DNA of 8,506 bases, taken from contig WGAR01000190.1 in the NCBI GenBank assembly GCA_015494725.1, positions 1-8,506 of the forward strand, in the 5' to 3' direction. Source of the stretch: Thermodesulfobacteriaceae bacterium (GTDB taxonomy: Bacteria; Desulfobacterota; Thermodesulfobacteria; Thermodesulfobacteriales; Thermodesulfobacteriaceae). The notes beneath the pieces are model-generated. The model searched no databases. It worked only from the letters and a program-made list of their open reading frames with translations, and was not told where the DNA came from. Below are positions 1 through 6,120 of the stretch, piece after piece; position 1 is the stretch's first letter, and every line of letters starts with the position of its first letter. The translations under genes and the position numbers were made by a program.

Positions 1-515
1 CATTCCGGAGAGACCACCTGAATACCGGTATAGGCATATCCCTCCGGGGAATCCTCGGCGAAATCCGTAACGTAGCCGTTCCGGATCCGGAGGCGATTGA
101 GACCGGGGAAGCGGTGGCAGAACATCAAGCAAAGGGTCTGATGCCGCAGGGCTTCCTCATAGATCAGTCTCAGGGGGAAGTTGCTAAGGATGTCTCCGTT
201 GAGGACCAGGGTGGGTTCGGTAAAGAAGGAGGCGGCATGGCGCAGGGCTCCGCAGGTGCCCAGTAATTCGGGTTCTTCGTAAAGGCGGAATTCTACATCC
301 GGATAGACCCGACGGAGTTCCCTAATCCGCCGGCGTATCTGGTCCTTCAGGTACCAGGCATTGAGCCCTATGGTGCGGAATCCCTGCGCGACGAGAGATT
401 CCACCAGGAGAAAGAGAAGAGGTCTTCCCAGGATGGGGAGAAGGGGTTTGGGGACATGTTCGGTCAGGGGGCGAAGGCGTTCTCCCCGTCCGGCGCACAG
501 GACAAAGGCCCGCAT
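1..515 (-). CDS. Sugar-1-phosphate nucleotidyltransferase, partial (N-terminal 171 residues)
   Basis: This gene continues beyond the left edge. Its product should transfer a nucleotide from an NTP to a sugar 1-phosphate, giving an NDP-sugar for cell wall or surface polysaccharide. The visible part is the N-terminal Rossmann-like half of the NTP_transferase family. It has the nucleotide-binding loop CAGRGERLRPLT (residues 7-18), then PKPLLPI (22-28) with the usual lysine. An ELLGTCGALRHA segment (83-94) matches the E-LLGTAG motif of mannose-1-phosphate guanylyltransferase and MurU-like enzymes. The metal-binding aspartate is in LNGDI (105-109), and TGIQVVSP follows near the cut. The ATG overlaps the tatA stop by one base (TAATG) and has no strong Shine-Dalgarno, so translation is probably coupled to tatA. 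The sugar and base cannot be assigned: MurNAc-1-P uridylyltransferase, mannose-1-P guanylyltransferase and glucose-1-P thymidylyltransferase are all possible. The family call is firm. Confidence 0.88.
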   Translation of the reverse strand, partial: MRAFVLCAGRGERLRPLTEHVPKPLLPILGRPLLFLLVESLVAQGFRTIGLNAWYLKDQIRRRIRELRRVYPDVEFRLYEEPELLGTCGALRHAASFFTEPTLVLNGDILSNFPLRLIYEEALRHQTLCLMFCHRFPGLNRLRIRNGYVTDFAEDSPEGYAYTGIQVVSPE

Positions 516-715
516 TAACTCTGTTGGGTTCTAGCCCCTCCGCTCTTTTCCAGTTTTTCTACCTCCTCTTCCATTTCGGCTTCCCGCAGGGCCTGCTTAA
601 AGGAACGGATGCCCTTCCCCAGCCCGGCTCCTATTTCCGGGAGTCTTTTGGCTCCGAAAAGGAGGAAGGCCAGGAAGAGGATGATAAGTAATTCCTGGGT
701 GCCCAATCCAAACAT
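515..715 (-). CDS. tatA: Sec-independent protein translocase subunit TatA/E
   Basis: This is a small membrane protein of 66 residues that oligomerises with TatC to carry folded proteins with twin-arginine signals across the inner membrane. It has the canonical layout. A very short N-terminus leads into one transmembrane helix (about residues 6-20). The hallmark FGAKRLPEIG hinge follows (20-29, the FG-x3-LPE motif), then an amphipathic helix, GKGIRSFKQALREAE (33-47). A short acidic and polar tail completes it. The start is supported by GGAGG at 721-725, five bases upstream. The gene follows tatC by 13 bp. No separate tatB is visible, so this may be a minimal TatA-TatC system in which one protein serves both TatA and TatB roles. 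That is inference, because a tatB elsewhere in the genome cannot be excluded. Its stop overlaps the next start. Confidence 0.96.
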   Translation of the reverse strand: MFGLGTQELLIILFLAFLLFGAKRLPEIGAGLGKGIRSFKQALREAEMEEEVEKLEKSGGARTQQS

Positions 716-728
716 GAGAGCCTCCTTT

Positions 729-1469
729 TTAGGATTTTGGCTCCAGGAGCCATACTACTAGGATACTCGCTTCGTAGAGAAGGACAAGGGGTAGGGCCAG
801 AAAGAGCTGGTTGACCACATCGGGAGTGGGGGTGAGGATGGCCGCTACCACAAAAGCCCCCAGGATGGCGTAAGGTCTTATTCGGGAGAGGGTGCGGGCA
901 CGAAGGGCCCCCAGTTTTCCGGCTACGGCCAGGGCAACCGGGATCTCGAAACAGAATCCAAAGACCAGGAGCATACGCACCGCAAAGCTTACATAATCCC
1001 GAAACACCGGCTTGAATTGCAGGAGATCCCCTCCGAAGGAGGCCAGGAAGCGAAAGGCCCGGGGAAAGATCAAAAAATAGGCAAAGGCAGCCCCGGCCAG
1101 AAAGGCGAAACAGGAGGCCAGGATAAGCGGCCGGGCGAAACGTTTTTCGTGGGAATAAAGCCCCGGGGCCACGAAACGCCAGATCTGGAAGATGATGAAG
1201 GGGCTGGCCAGGACCCCGCCGAAGATGAGGGCTATCTTGATATAGGTGAAGAAGGCCTCCTGGTAAGCGATGAACATGATTTTACGGCCCGGGGGAAGGG
1301 CCTGCAGCAGGGGGCGGAGAAGAAAGTGCAGAAGGGGATTCAATTTCCAGTAACAGAAGGCCGAGGCCGCCAGCCAGACCAGAAGGCTCTTGAGCAGGCG
1401 TTCCCGGAGTTCTATCAGATGAGCGGTAAGGGGCAGGTCCCGGTCCTGTTCGGGAAGGGGCTTGCTCAC
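729..1469 (-). CDS. tatC: Sec-independent protein translocase subunit TatC
   Basis: This 246-residue polytopic inner-membrane protein is the receptor for twin-arginine signal peptides. The cytoplasmic N-terminus carries HLIELRERL (residues 17-25), the conserved signal-binding segment. The first cytoplasmic loop has FVAPGLYSHEKR (99-110), including the conserved glutamate that contacts the RR motif. GFCFEIPV (171-178) and LTPTPD followed by LPLVLLYE (212-233) are also family hallmarks. Hydrophobic stretches fit six transmembrane helices, at about 27-43, 72-95, 115-135, 160-182, 198-211 and 220-242. The length is normal. The start is a GTG whose last two bases form the transketolase stop codon (GTGA, 4-bp overlap). 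No good Shine-Dalgarno stands before it, so it is probably translated by coupling or reinitiation. tatC precedes tatA here, the reverse of the enterobacterial tatABC order. Confidence 0.96.
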   Translation of the reverse strand: MSKPLPEQDRDLPLTAHLIELRERLLKSLLVWLAASAFCYWKLNPLLHFLLRPLLQALPPGRKIMFIAYQEAFFTYIKIALIFGGVLASPFIIFQIWRFVAPGLYSHEKRFARPLILASCFAFLAGAAFAYFLIFPRAFRFLASFGGDLLQFKPVFRDYVSFAVRMLLVFGFCFEIPVALAVAGKLGALRARTLSRIRPYAILGAFVVAAILTPTPDVVNQLFLALPLVLLYEASILVVWLLEPKS

Positions 1470-3415
1470 GATTTCTTAAGGAGTTCTTCCATGCTCCGGG
1501 CCAGGCTTTCCGGATCCAGACCGGCCCGGGCAAAGAGTTCATCCGGTTTACCGGAGGAGGGGTACTCCGTCCATCCTCGAAGACACAAGGGTATGGTCTT
1601 GCCGGCCAGGGCCAGTTCCCGGGCTACCAGACTGCCCAGACCGGTTTCCACCAGATGATCCTCCGCCACCAGGATGGGACCTATTTCGGCAGCGGAAAGC
1701 AGATCTTCCCGGGGGAAGGGTCGCACCGAGGCCACGTTGAGCACCCCTACGGAAAGGCCCCTTTCCCTGAGGATCTCCCGGGCGGAGAGACAGCGTGGAA
1801 CCATGGCCCCGTAGGTGACGAAGGTGGCGTGTTCCCCGCGGCGCAGCCAGTCGGCCCGTCCGGGGCGAAAACGGTAATCCCTTCCGAAAAAGGGCCGGCC
1901 CTCTTCGTCGGTGATCACCGGGACCTTGGAACGCCCCATACCCACGAAGACATTTCCCGGCCGGGTGGCAGCAAAACGCACAATACGGTCGGTCTGATTG
2001 GGATCCGCAGGAAGATAGATCTCAAAATCCTTAAGGCTAAGGAGCAGCCCCAGATAATCCACGCACTGATGGGTGGGGCCATCTTCCCCTACATCCGCTC
2101 CGAGGTGGGTGCTCACCACCTTGAGGGCGGTGCGGTTTAAGGCGTTGAGACGCATCTGGTTATAGACCTCATCCACGGCAAAGACCCCGAAGGTGGAAAA
2201 GAAGACCAGGAATCCCTCCCGGGAGAGGGCTCCGGCCACGGCAGCGGTGTGATGTTCCTGGATGCCGGATTCGTGAAAGGCCAGGGGAGAATGCCGGCGA
2301 AATGCGGTCATCTTGACCGAGCCCTCCAGGTCGCAGGTAAGCCCCAGGACCTTGGGGGGTTTTCCGGGAAGGTTGTTCCTTTCGGCAAGGGAAAGCAGGG
2401 CCTTGCCGTAGGCCGAACGGCAGTCGGTCTTCACCTCCGGTTCATAGAGGATGGGTTCTCCGGGGTCGATCTCTACGGGTTCCGGCTCGTGGGGCTGGTG
2501 AGGGAAGGAGACGGGGTGGTTTTTTCGTTTTTCCATCCAGTGGTCGAGCTCGGCCGGATCGAAGCCCAATTCAGAGAGGGCCTTACGGCAGAGATCCGGC
2601 GAAAGAGGCGCCCCGTGCCATTTGGCATCATTTTCCATGAAGGAGATGCCGTGGCCCATTACCGTGTGGGCCAGGATGGCTGTGGGGCGATCCGGATGCG
2701 GGACCTCTCCCAGAAGGAAGTTGCGCAGGGCCCGATAAAGGGCGGAAAAATCGTGCCCGTTCACCTCGATAAGGTTCCAGCCTGTGGCCTCGATCTCGGC
2801 TCTTAGATCCTGGGGCATGACCTGATAGGTATCACCTCCGATCTGGAGGCGATTGTAATCGATGAGCACGCAGAGGTTGTTGAGTCCGAATTTTATTGCC
2901 CAGCGCCGGGCTTCGATGACCTGACCCTTCTGTTGTTCTCCGTCGCCCATAAGGCAGAAGACCCGGGCGGAAAGGCCCCTGAGCTTAAGGGCCCGGGCCA
3001 TACCGCAGGCCGCGGATAACCCCTGCCCCAGATTTCCGGTGTTCCACTCCACGCCGGGTACGGCCTGTTCCACGTGGCCGGCGAAGGCCGAACCGGCCCG
3101 GCGGAATTCGAGAAGGAAGGGTTCCTCGGGGAAGAATCCGTATTCGGCAAGGACGCTATAGACTCCGGGGCTGATGTGTCCGTGACTTACCACCACCCGG
3201 TCGCGCTCCGGGTCCCGGGGCTTTTCGGGGTTTACCCGGGCCAGGGCATAGACCATGAGAAGAAGCCCCAGTGAGGAGAGAGAGCCTCCCGGATGACCGG
3301 ACCCGGCCAGGGTGGTGGCCAGGAGTATGCGGCGGGCACAACGCCGGAAAGCCTGCTCCAGCCAGGCCAGTTCCTCCGGGTTCAGATCGGTACGCTGAAG
3401 GTCCAGTTTCAACAT
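1466..3415 (-). CDS. tkt: Transketolase, single-chain, thiamine diphosphate-dependent
   Basis: This 649-residue enzyme moves two-carbon ketol units between sugar phosphates in the non-oxidative pentose phosphate pathway. All three domains are present: the PP domain (about 1-290), a proline-rich linker (300-325), the Pyr domain (330-500) and the C-terminal domain (525-649). Catalytic residues of the family can be placed: H41 in GHPGG, H80 in SHGHIS, H114 in AGHVEQ, H267 in KWHGAPL, and D445 and H449 in GEDGPTHQ. The diphosphate/metal site is GDGE (157-160) with DYNRLQIGG (186-194). The glutamate that activates the cofactor is E387, in GIQEHHTA. That last motif differs from the usual GIxEQNM or REFGM forms. 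DXS and dehydrogenase E1 are unlikely, given the transketolase-specific histidine set. The ATG has a strong GGAGGAGG site six bases upstream. The 65-bp gap after ilvN is the largest in the cluster. Confidence 0.93.
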   Translation of the reverse strand: MLKLDLQRTDLNPEELAWLEQAFRRCARRILLATTLAGSGHPGGSLSSLGLLLMVYALARVNPEKPRDPERDRVVVSHGHISPGVYSVLAEYGFFPEEPFLLEFRRAGSAFAGHVEQAVPGVEWNTGNLGQGLSAACGMARALKLRGLSARVFCLMGDGEQQKGQVIEARRWAIKFGLNNLCVLIDYNRLQIGGDTYQVMPQDLRAEIEATGWNLIEVNGHDFSALYRALRNFLLGEVPHPDRPTAILAHTVMGHGISFMENDAKWHGAPLSPDLCRKALSELGFDPAELDHWMEKRKNHPVSFPHQPHEPEPVEIDPGEPILYEPEVKTDCRSAYGKALLSLAERNNLPGKPPKVLGLTCDLEGSVKMTAFRRHSPLAFHESGIQEHHTAAVAGALSREGFLVFFSTFGVFAVDEVYNQMRLNALNRTALKVVSTHLGADVGEDGPTHQCVDYLGLLLSLKDFEIYLPADPNQTDRIVRFAATRPGNVFVGMGRSKVPVITDEEGRPFFGRDYRFRPGRADWLRRGEHATFVTYGAMVPRCLSAREILRERGLSVGVLNVASVRPFPREDLLSAAEIGPILVAEDHLVETGLGSLVARELALAGKTIPLCLRGWTEYPSSGKPDELFARAGLDPESLARSMEELLKKS

Positions 3416-3447
3416 AAACGGCCTCCTCCGCCGACGGTTAGGGAAGA

Positions 3448-3475
3448 GCTATACCTCTTATCCGGTACTTTGCAA
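3448..3475 (-). promoter_or_regulatory. Weak candidate internal promoter before transketolase
   Basis: In the 65-bp gap after ilvN, TTGCAA (3475-3470) lies 16 bp from TATAGC (3453-3448) on the minus strand, each matching 4/6 of the consensus. This is the only intergenic gap within the cluster long enough for a promoter. It could give the transketolase-tat part expression independent of ilv control. Confidence 0.25.
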
Positions 3476-3480
3476 GGGCC

Positions 3481-3978
3481 CTACACGGACTTTTTTTCGC
3501 GTTTCATGGCGATGAGACCGGTGCGTACAATTTCCTTGATCCCGATGGGTTTGAGGAGTTCGATCACCGCCTGAAGTTTGCTCTGAGGGCCGGTAACCTC
3601 AATGGTGTAGGTGCGCGGGCTTACATCCACCACCTTGCAGCGGAAGATATCGCACATGCGGAGCACCTCGGCCCGGGTCTCCTTTTCCGCCCGCACCTTG
3701 ATCAGGGCCATCTCCCTTTCCACGAATTCTTCCTCTTCGGTAACATCCACCACTTTATACACATCTATCAGGCGGCGGAGCTGTTTGATGATCTGCTCGA
3801 TGATGAGTTCGTCCCCCCGGGTGACCAGAGTGAGGTGAGAAAGGGTAGGGTCCAGGGTTTCGGCCACGCAGAGACTATCGATATTGAACCCGCGTCCGCT
3901 AAAGAGCCCGGCGATCCGGGCCAGCGCCCCGGGAGTATTTTCCACCAGCACCGAAAGGGTATGTTTCTTCTCCGCCAT
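3481..3978 (-). CDS. ilvN: Acetolactate synthase small (regulatory) subunit
   Basis: This 165-residue protein binds the IlvB catalytic subunit, raises its activity and normally confers feedback inhibition by valine. An N-terminal ACT domain begins at residue 7 with LSVLVENTPGALARIAGLF and continues through GRGFNIDSLCVAET. The N-terminal ENTPGAL and GRGFNIDSL motifs form the valine-binding interface in characterised homologues. The C-terminal domain starts near residue 88 (REMALIKV) and ends with the well-conserved KPIGIKEIVRTGLIAMKR (143-160). The length matches the common 160-175 residue type (IlvN/IlvH). The gene starts 9 bp after ilvB, and its GGAGG ribosome site overlaps the ilvB stop codon, which suggests coupled and balanced expression. 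Valine sensitivity is inferred from the family and is not shown by the sequence alone. Confidence 0.97.
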   Translation of the reverse strand: MAEKKHTLSVLVENTPGALARIAGLFSGRGFNIDSLCVAETLDPTLSHLTLVTRGDELIIEQIIKQLRRLIDVYKVVDVTEEEEFVEREMALIKVRAEKETRAEVLRMCDIFRCKVVDVSPRTYTIEVTGPQSKLQAVIELLKPIGIKEIVRTGLIAMKREKKSV

Positions 3979-3987
3979 TTTCGCCTC

Positions 3988-5691
3988 CTAAACCAGGATC
4001 ATTTCCGTGGTGGCCCTTCCTGCCGGAACCATGGGGAAGACACCCTCCTCCGGCGCGATATGGATGTCCACCAGAGTAAGTCGGTCGCTCTCCAGGGCCT
4101 GTTTGAGCACCGGTTCCACCTCCTCCGGACGGGTGGCTCTAAGCCCCAGGGCTCCGTAGGCCTCGGCCAGTTTCACGAAATCCGGAAGCACCTGAAATTT
4201 GACCGCAGAATAACGTCGCTCGTAAAAGAGTTCCTGCCACTGACGCACCATGCCCAGATAACCGTTGTTGAGGATGATCACCTTGATGGGAAGCCCCTGT
4301 TCCATGGCCGTGGCCATCTCCTGGATGTTCATCTGGATGGACCCATCCCCGGCCACATCGATGACCAGTTTTCCCGGGTTCCCCATCTGGGCCCCGATAG
4401 CCGCCGGGAACCCGAAACCCATGGTCCCCAGCCCTCCGGAGGTGATAAGGGTGCGGGGACGGTCGAATTTATAGTACTGGGCCGTCCACATCTGATTCTG
4501 TCCCACCTCGGTGGCCACGATGGCCTCTCCCCGGGTGAGCTCGTAGAGTTTCTCGATCACGAATTGGGGTTTGATATATTCCGGGTCCTGCTTGTAGGTA
4601 AGGGGGTAGCGTTTCTTCCAGATCTCGATCTGCTCCCACCAGTCTTTGAACTGTTCGCGCCAGATCTTTTCCGGCCGCCCCACCTCTTTAACGATTTGAA
4701 GGAGCTTTTCCAGGGCCCGTTTACAGTCTCCTACGATGGGAACATCCACCCGAACGTTTTTCTGGATGGAGGTGGGGTCGATGTCGATATGGATGATCTT
4801 GGCCATGGGAGCAAAGGCGTCCACCTTTCCGGTGACCCGGTCGTCGAAGCGGGCTCCCACCGCCAGGATGAGGTCGCTGTTGGCCACCGCCATGTTGGCG
4901 TAGTAGGTACCGTGCATACCCAGCATACCCAAGGACTGGGGATGGGTCCCGGGGAAACCCCCGAGCCCCATGAGGGTCATGGTTACCGGTAGGTGCAGAC
5001 GTTCGGCCAGCTCGAGCAACTCCTCGTGGGCTCCGGAGGCGATGACCCCTCCTCCCACCAGGACCACCGGCCGGGTGGAGCTTTCGAGTAACCGGTAGGC
5101 CCTTTCCACCTGACGGGGATGGGGATCATAAACCGGCTGATAACTGCGCAGGCGAATCTCCTCCGGCCAGTGGAATTCGGCCTTCCCCTGCTGTACGTCC
5201 TTGGGTAGATCTACCAGAACCGGCCCCGGTCTGCCGGTGCGGGCGATGTGGAAGGCGGCCTTGAGCACCCAGGGAAGATCCTCGGTGCGCTTGACCAGAA
5301 AGTTGTGCTTGGTGCAGGGACGGGTGATCCCGGTGATGTCCACCTCCTGAAAGGCATCGTTTCCGATGAGCCTGGTAGGGACCTGACCGGTGAGGATCAC
5401 CACCGGAATGGAATCCATGTAAGCGGTGGCGATGCCGGTTACGGTGTTGGTGGCTCCGGGGCCGGAGGTGACCAGGCAGACTCCCACCTTTCCGGTGGAA
5501 CGGGCATAACCATCGGCCGCATGCGCCGCCCCCTGCTCGTGTCGCACCAGTACGTGTTTTATTTCCGGGGTCTTGTAAAGTTCATCATAAATATCGATTA
5601 CCGCCCCCCCGGGATAACCGAAGATAACCTCTACGCCCTCGCGTTTTAGGGCCTCTACGATCATCTGGGCCCCGGTCATCAATTCGCCCAC
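3988..5691 (-). CDS. ilvB: Acetolactate synthase large (catalytic) subunit, biosynthetic type
   Basis: This thiamine diphosphate enzyme condenses two pyruvates to acetolactate (valine, leucine), or pyruvate with 2-oxobutyrate to acetohydroxybutyrate (isoleucine). The 567 residues show the standard order. The Pyr domain has FGYPGGAVIDIYDEL (24-38) and the catalytic glutamate E52 in RHEQGAAHAADGYAR. SGPGATN (76-82) and TGQVPTRLIGNDAFQE (101-116) follow. The central FAD-binding region includes VGARFDDRVTGK (278-289). The PP domain has GLGTMGFGFPAAIG and the diphosphate/magnesium motif GDGSIQMN with NNGYLGM (448-481). FAD, the adjacent IlvN and the RFDDR signature separate it from catabolic AlsS and other TPP enzymes. 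The start is a GTG supported by a near-perfect ribosome site eight bases upstream. The in-frame ATG four codons later (5679) is too far from that site. No ilvC follows directly; transketolase comes next. Confidence 0.97.
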   Translation of the reverse strand: MGELMTGAQMIVEALKREGVEVIFGYPGGAVIDIYDELYKTPEIKHVLVRHEQGAAHAADGYARSTGKVGVCLVTSGPGATNTVTGIATAYMDSIPVVILTGQVPTRLIGNDAFQEVDITGITRPCTKHNFLVKRTEDLPWVLKAAFHIARTGRPGPVLVDLPKDVQQGKAEFHWPEEIRLRSYQPVYDPHPRQVERAYRLLESSTRPVVLVGGGVIASGAHEELLELAERLHLPVTMTLMGLGGFPGTHPQSLGMLGMHGTYYANMAVANSDLILAVGARFDDRVTGKVDAFAPMAKIIHIDIDPTSIQKNVRVDVPIVGDCKRALEKLLQIVKEVGRPEKIWREQFKDWWEQIEIWKKRYPLTYKQDPEYIKPQFVIEKLYELTRGEAIVATEVGQNQMWTAQYYKFDRPRTLITSGGLGTMGFGFPAAIGAQMGNPGKLVIDVAGDGSIQMNIQEMATAMEQGLPIKVIILNNGYLGMVRQWQELFYERRYSAVKFQVLPDFVKLAEAYGALGLRATRPEEVEPVLKQALESDRLTLVDIHIAPEEGVFPMVPAGRATTEMILV

Positions 5692-5696
5692 CTTCT

Positions 5697-5909
5697 CTAA
5701 CCTCCTTCCTGTTTTATTAAGGCGTAAATACGATCCTTGAGGGCCAGCTTTTCCTTCTGAATCTGTTTCTTGCGCACCTCTTCACTTGCGGTGAGGTAGC
5801 TCTTTCGGATCAATCCTTCCAGCTCCCGTTCCAGGGCCTGGTGCCTTTCGAAAAGTTCCCTTATCTCCGGATTTCTTTCTGCGTACTGCCTGACTAATTC
5901 TTTATCCAT
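5697..5909 (-). CDS. DUF465/YdcH-like small coiled-coil protein
   Basis: This 70-residue, highly charged, all-helical protein is the first gene of the minus-strand cluster. It fits the DUF465 (YdcH) family pattern: an N-terminal NPEIRELFERHQALEREL segment (residues 13-30), then a short turn. A second helix ends with the family's typical KEKLALKDRIY (52-62). The two heptad-like helices probably form a hairpin coiled coil. The family has no established biochemical role. The ATG has an AGGAGAGG site close upstream. The gene ends 5 bp before the ilvB GTG, and its final codons (GAA GGA GGT) contain the ilvB ribosome site, so the two are translationally linked. Whether it has any role in branched-chain synthesis is unknown; co-transcription is the only link visible. 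Confidence 0.85.
   Translation of the reverse strand: MDKELVRQYAERNPEIRELFERHQALERELEGLIRKSYLTASEEVRKKQIQKEKLALKDRIYALIKQEGG
5700..5707 (-). promoter_or_regulatory. Ribosome binding site that fixes the ilvB GTG start
   Basis: AAGGAGGT, fully complementary to the usual 16S rRNA 3' end, lies inside the last codons of the DUF465 gene. It is eight bases from the GTG at 5691, compared with 20 bases from the in-frame ATG at 5679. This favours the GTG start. Confidence 0.8.
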
Positions 5910-5998
5910 AGGCCTCTCCTTTTATTGGGATTTTGAAAGGTTGTCAAGGATTGTGAAAAAAATTTCAAGCTGGAGGGGCTAACCATATCCTTATTTTT

Positions 5999-6028
5999 AT
6001 GGTAGATGAGAAGTCCTATCCGAGTCAA
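5999..6028 (-). promoter_or_regulatory. Candidate sigma70-type promoter of the DUF465-ilvBN operon
   Basis: Read on the minus strand, TTGACT (6028-6023) is followed after 18 bp by TACCAT (6004-5999). These match 5/6 and 4/6 of the consensus hexamers. Transcription would start near 5992, giving an untranslated leader of about 80 bases before the ATG at 5909. No terminator-like hairpin or T-box is evident in that leader. This is a prediction by pattern only. Confidence 0.55.
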
Positions 6029-6039
6029 GGGGATACCCC
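6029..6039. repeat. Short inverted repeat GGGG-ATA-CCCC beside the minus-strand -35 box
   Basis: A perfect 4-bp dyad with a 3-bp centre abuts the upstream edge of the TTGACT hexamer. It could be part of an operator or activator site. It is too short to be convincing alone. Confidence 0.35.
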
Positions 6040-6047
6040 CCGGAGAG

Positions 6048-6060
6048 AGCAAAAATTGCT
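6048..6060. repeat. Inverted repeat AGCAA-AAA-TTGCT in the divergent promoter region
   Basis: A perfect 5-bp dyad with a 3-bp spacer overlaps the best -35 candidate for the plus-strand genes and lies 20 bp upstream of the minus-strand -35 box. The placement is typical of an operator that could serve both directions. No regulator can be named from the sequence. Confidence 0.4.
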
Positions 6061-6088
6061 TGAAAGGCCGGATAAGCCATAGTAATAG
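6056..6088 (+). promoter_or_regulatory. Candidate promoter of the leuB-thiC-family pair
   Basis: Two overlapping solutions exist. TTGAAA (6060-6065) lies 17 bp from TAATAG (6083-6088), and TTGCTT (6056-6061) lies 16 bp from CATAGT (6078-6083). Each has weak to moderate agreement with sigma70 hexamers. Either would start transcription 20-35 bases before the dehydrogenase start codon. Confidence 0.35.
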
Positions 6089-6106
6089 ATAGAGATCAAA
6101 AAGTTC

Positions 6107-6114
6107 GAGGGAGG
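6107..6114 (+). promoter_or_regulatory. Ribosome binding site that fixes the leuB start at 6121
   Basis: GAGGGAGG touches an ATG at 6115 directly but is six bases from a second in-frame ATG at 6121, the normal spacing. The second ATG is therefore the likelier start, and the protein loses two residues relative to the longest frame. Confidence 0.65.
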
Positions 6115-6120
6115 ATGAGG

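Larger units (their letters stand above)
5910..6120. other. Divergent intergenic region
   Basis: This is the largest gap in the window, about 210 bp. It is AT-rich near the minus-strand gene. It holds the two opposing promoter candidates, the two short dyads and an imperfect dyad at 5951-5968 (TTGTGAAA / TTTCAA around an A-run). I see no RNA gene, riboswitch, terminator or convincing small ORF in it. Confidence 0.7.

Noticed and set aside
1017..1658. Plus-strand open frame of 213 codons across tatC and the end of transketolase
   Set aside because: It spans the junction of two real minus-strand genes and encodes a Gly/Lys/Glu-rich shadow with no motifs.
3444..3459. Hairpin AAGAG-CTATAC-CTCTT between ilvN and transketolase as a terminator
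   Set aside because: The stem is only 5 bp, not GC-rich, and has no U-run after it in either direction.
3835..4992. A 385-codon plus-strand open frame antisense to ilvB and the 5' part of ilvN
   Set aside because: It lies opposite two certain genes. Its translation is low-complexity (rich in Gly, His, Pro) with no recognisable domain, as expected from the antisense of GC-rich codons.
5919..5947. Second promoter-like pair, TTGACA with 17 bp to TAAAAG, on the minus strand
   Set aside because: The -10 would overlap the DUF465 ribosome site and transcription would begin about 3 bases before the ATG, leaving no room for that site. The upstream pair at 5999-6028 fits better.
5894..5986. A 30-codon minus-strand frame in the ilv leader, considered as an attenuator leader peptide
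   Set aside because: It has no enrichment in Leu, Ile or Val codons and a ribosome site too close to its ATG. It overlaps the DUF465 start, and no terminator/antiterminator hairpins follow.
5910..6120. TPP riboswitch, T-box or cobalamin riboswitch upstream of the thiamine- or cobamide-related genes
   Set aside because: I could not find THI-box, T-box or B12-box conserved cores on either strand, and the gap before the ThiC-family gene is only 2 bp.
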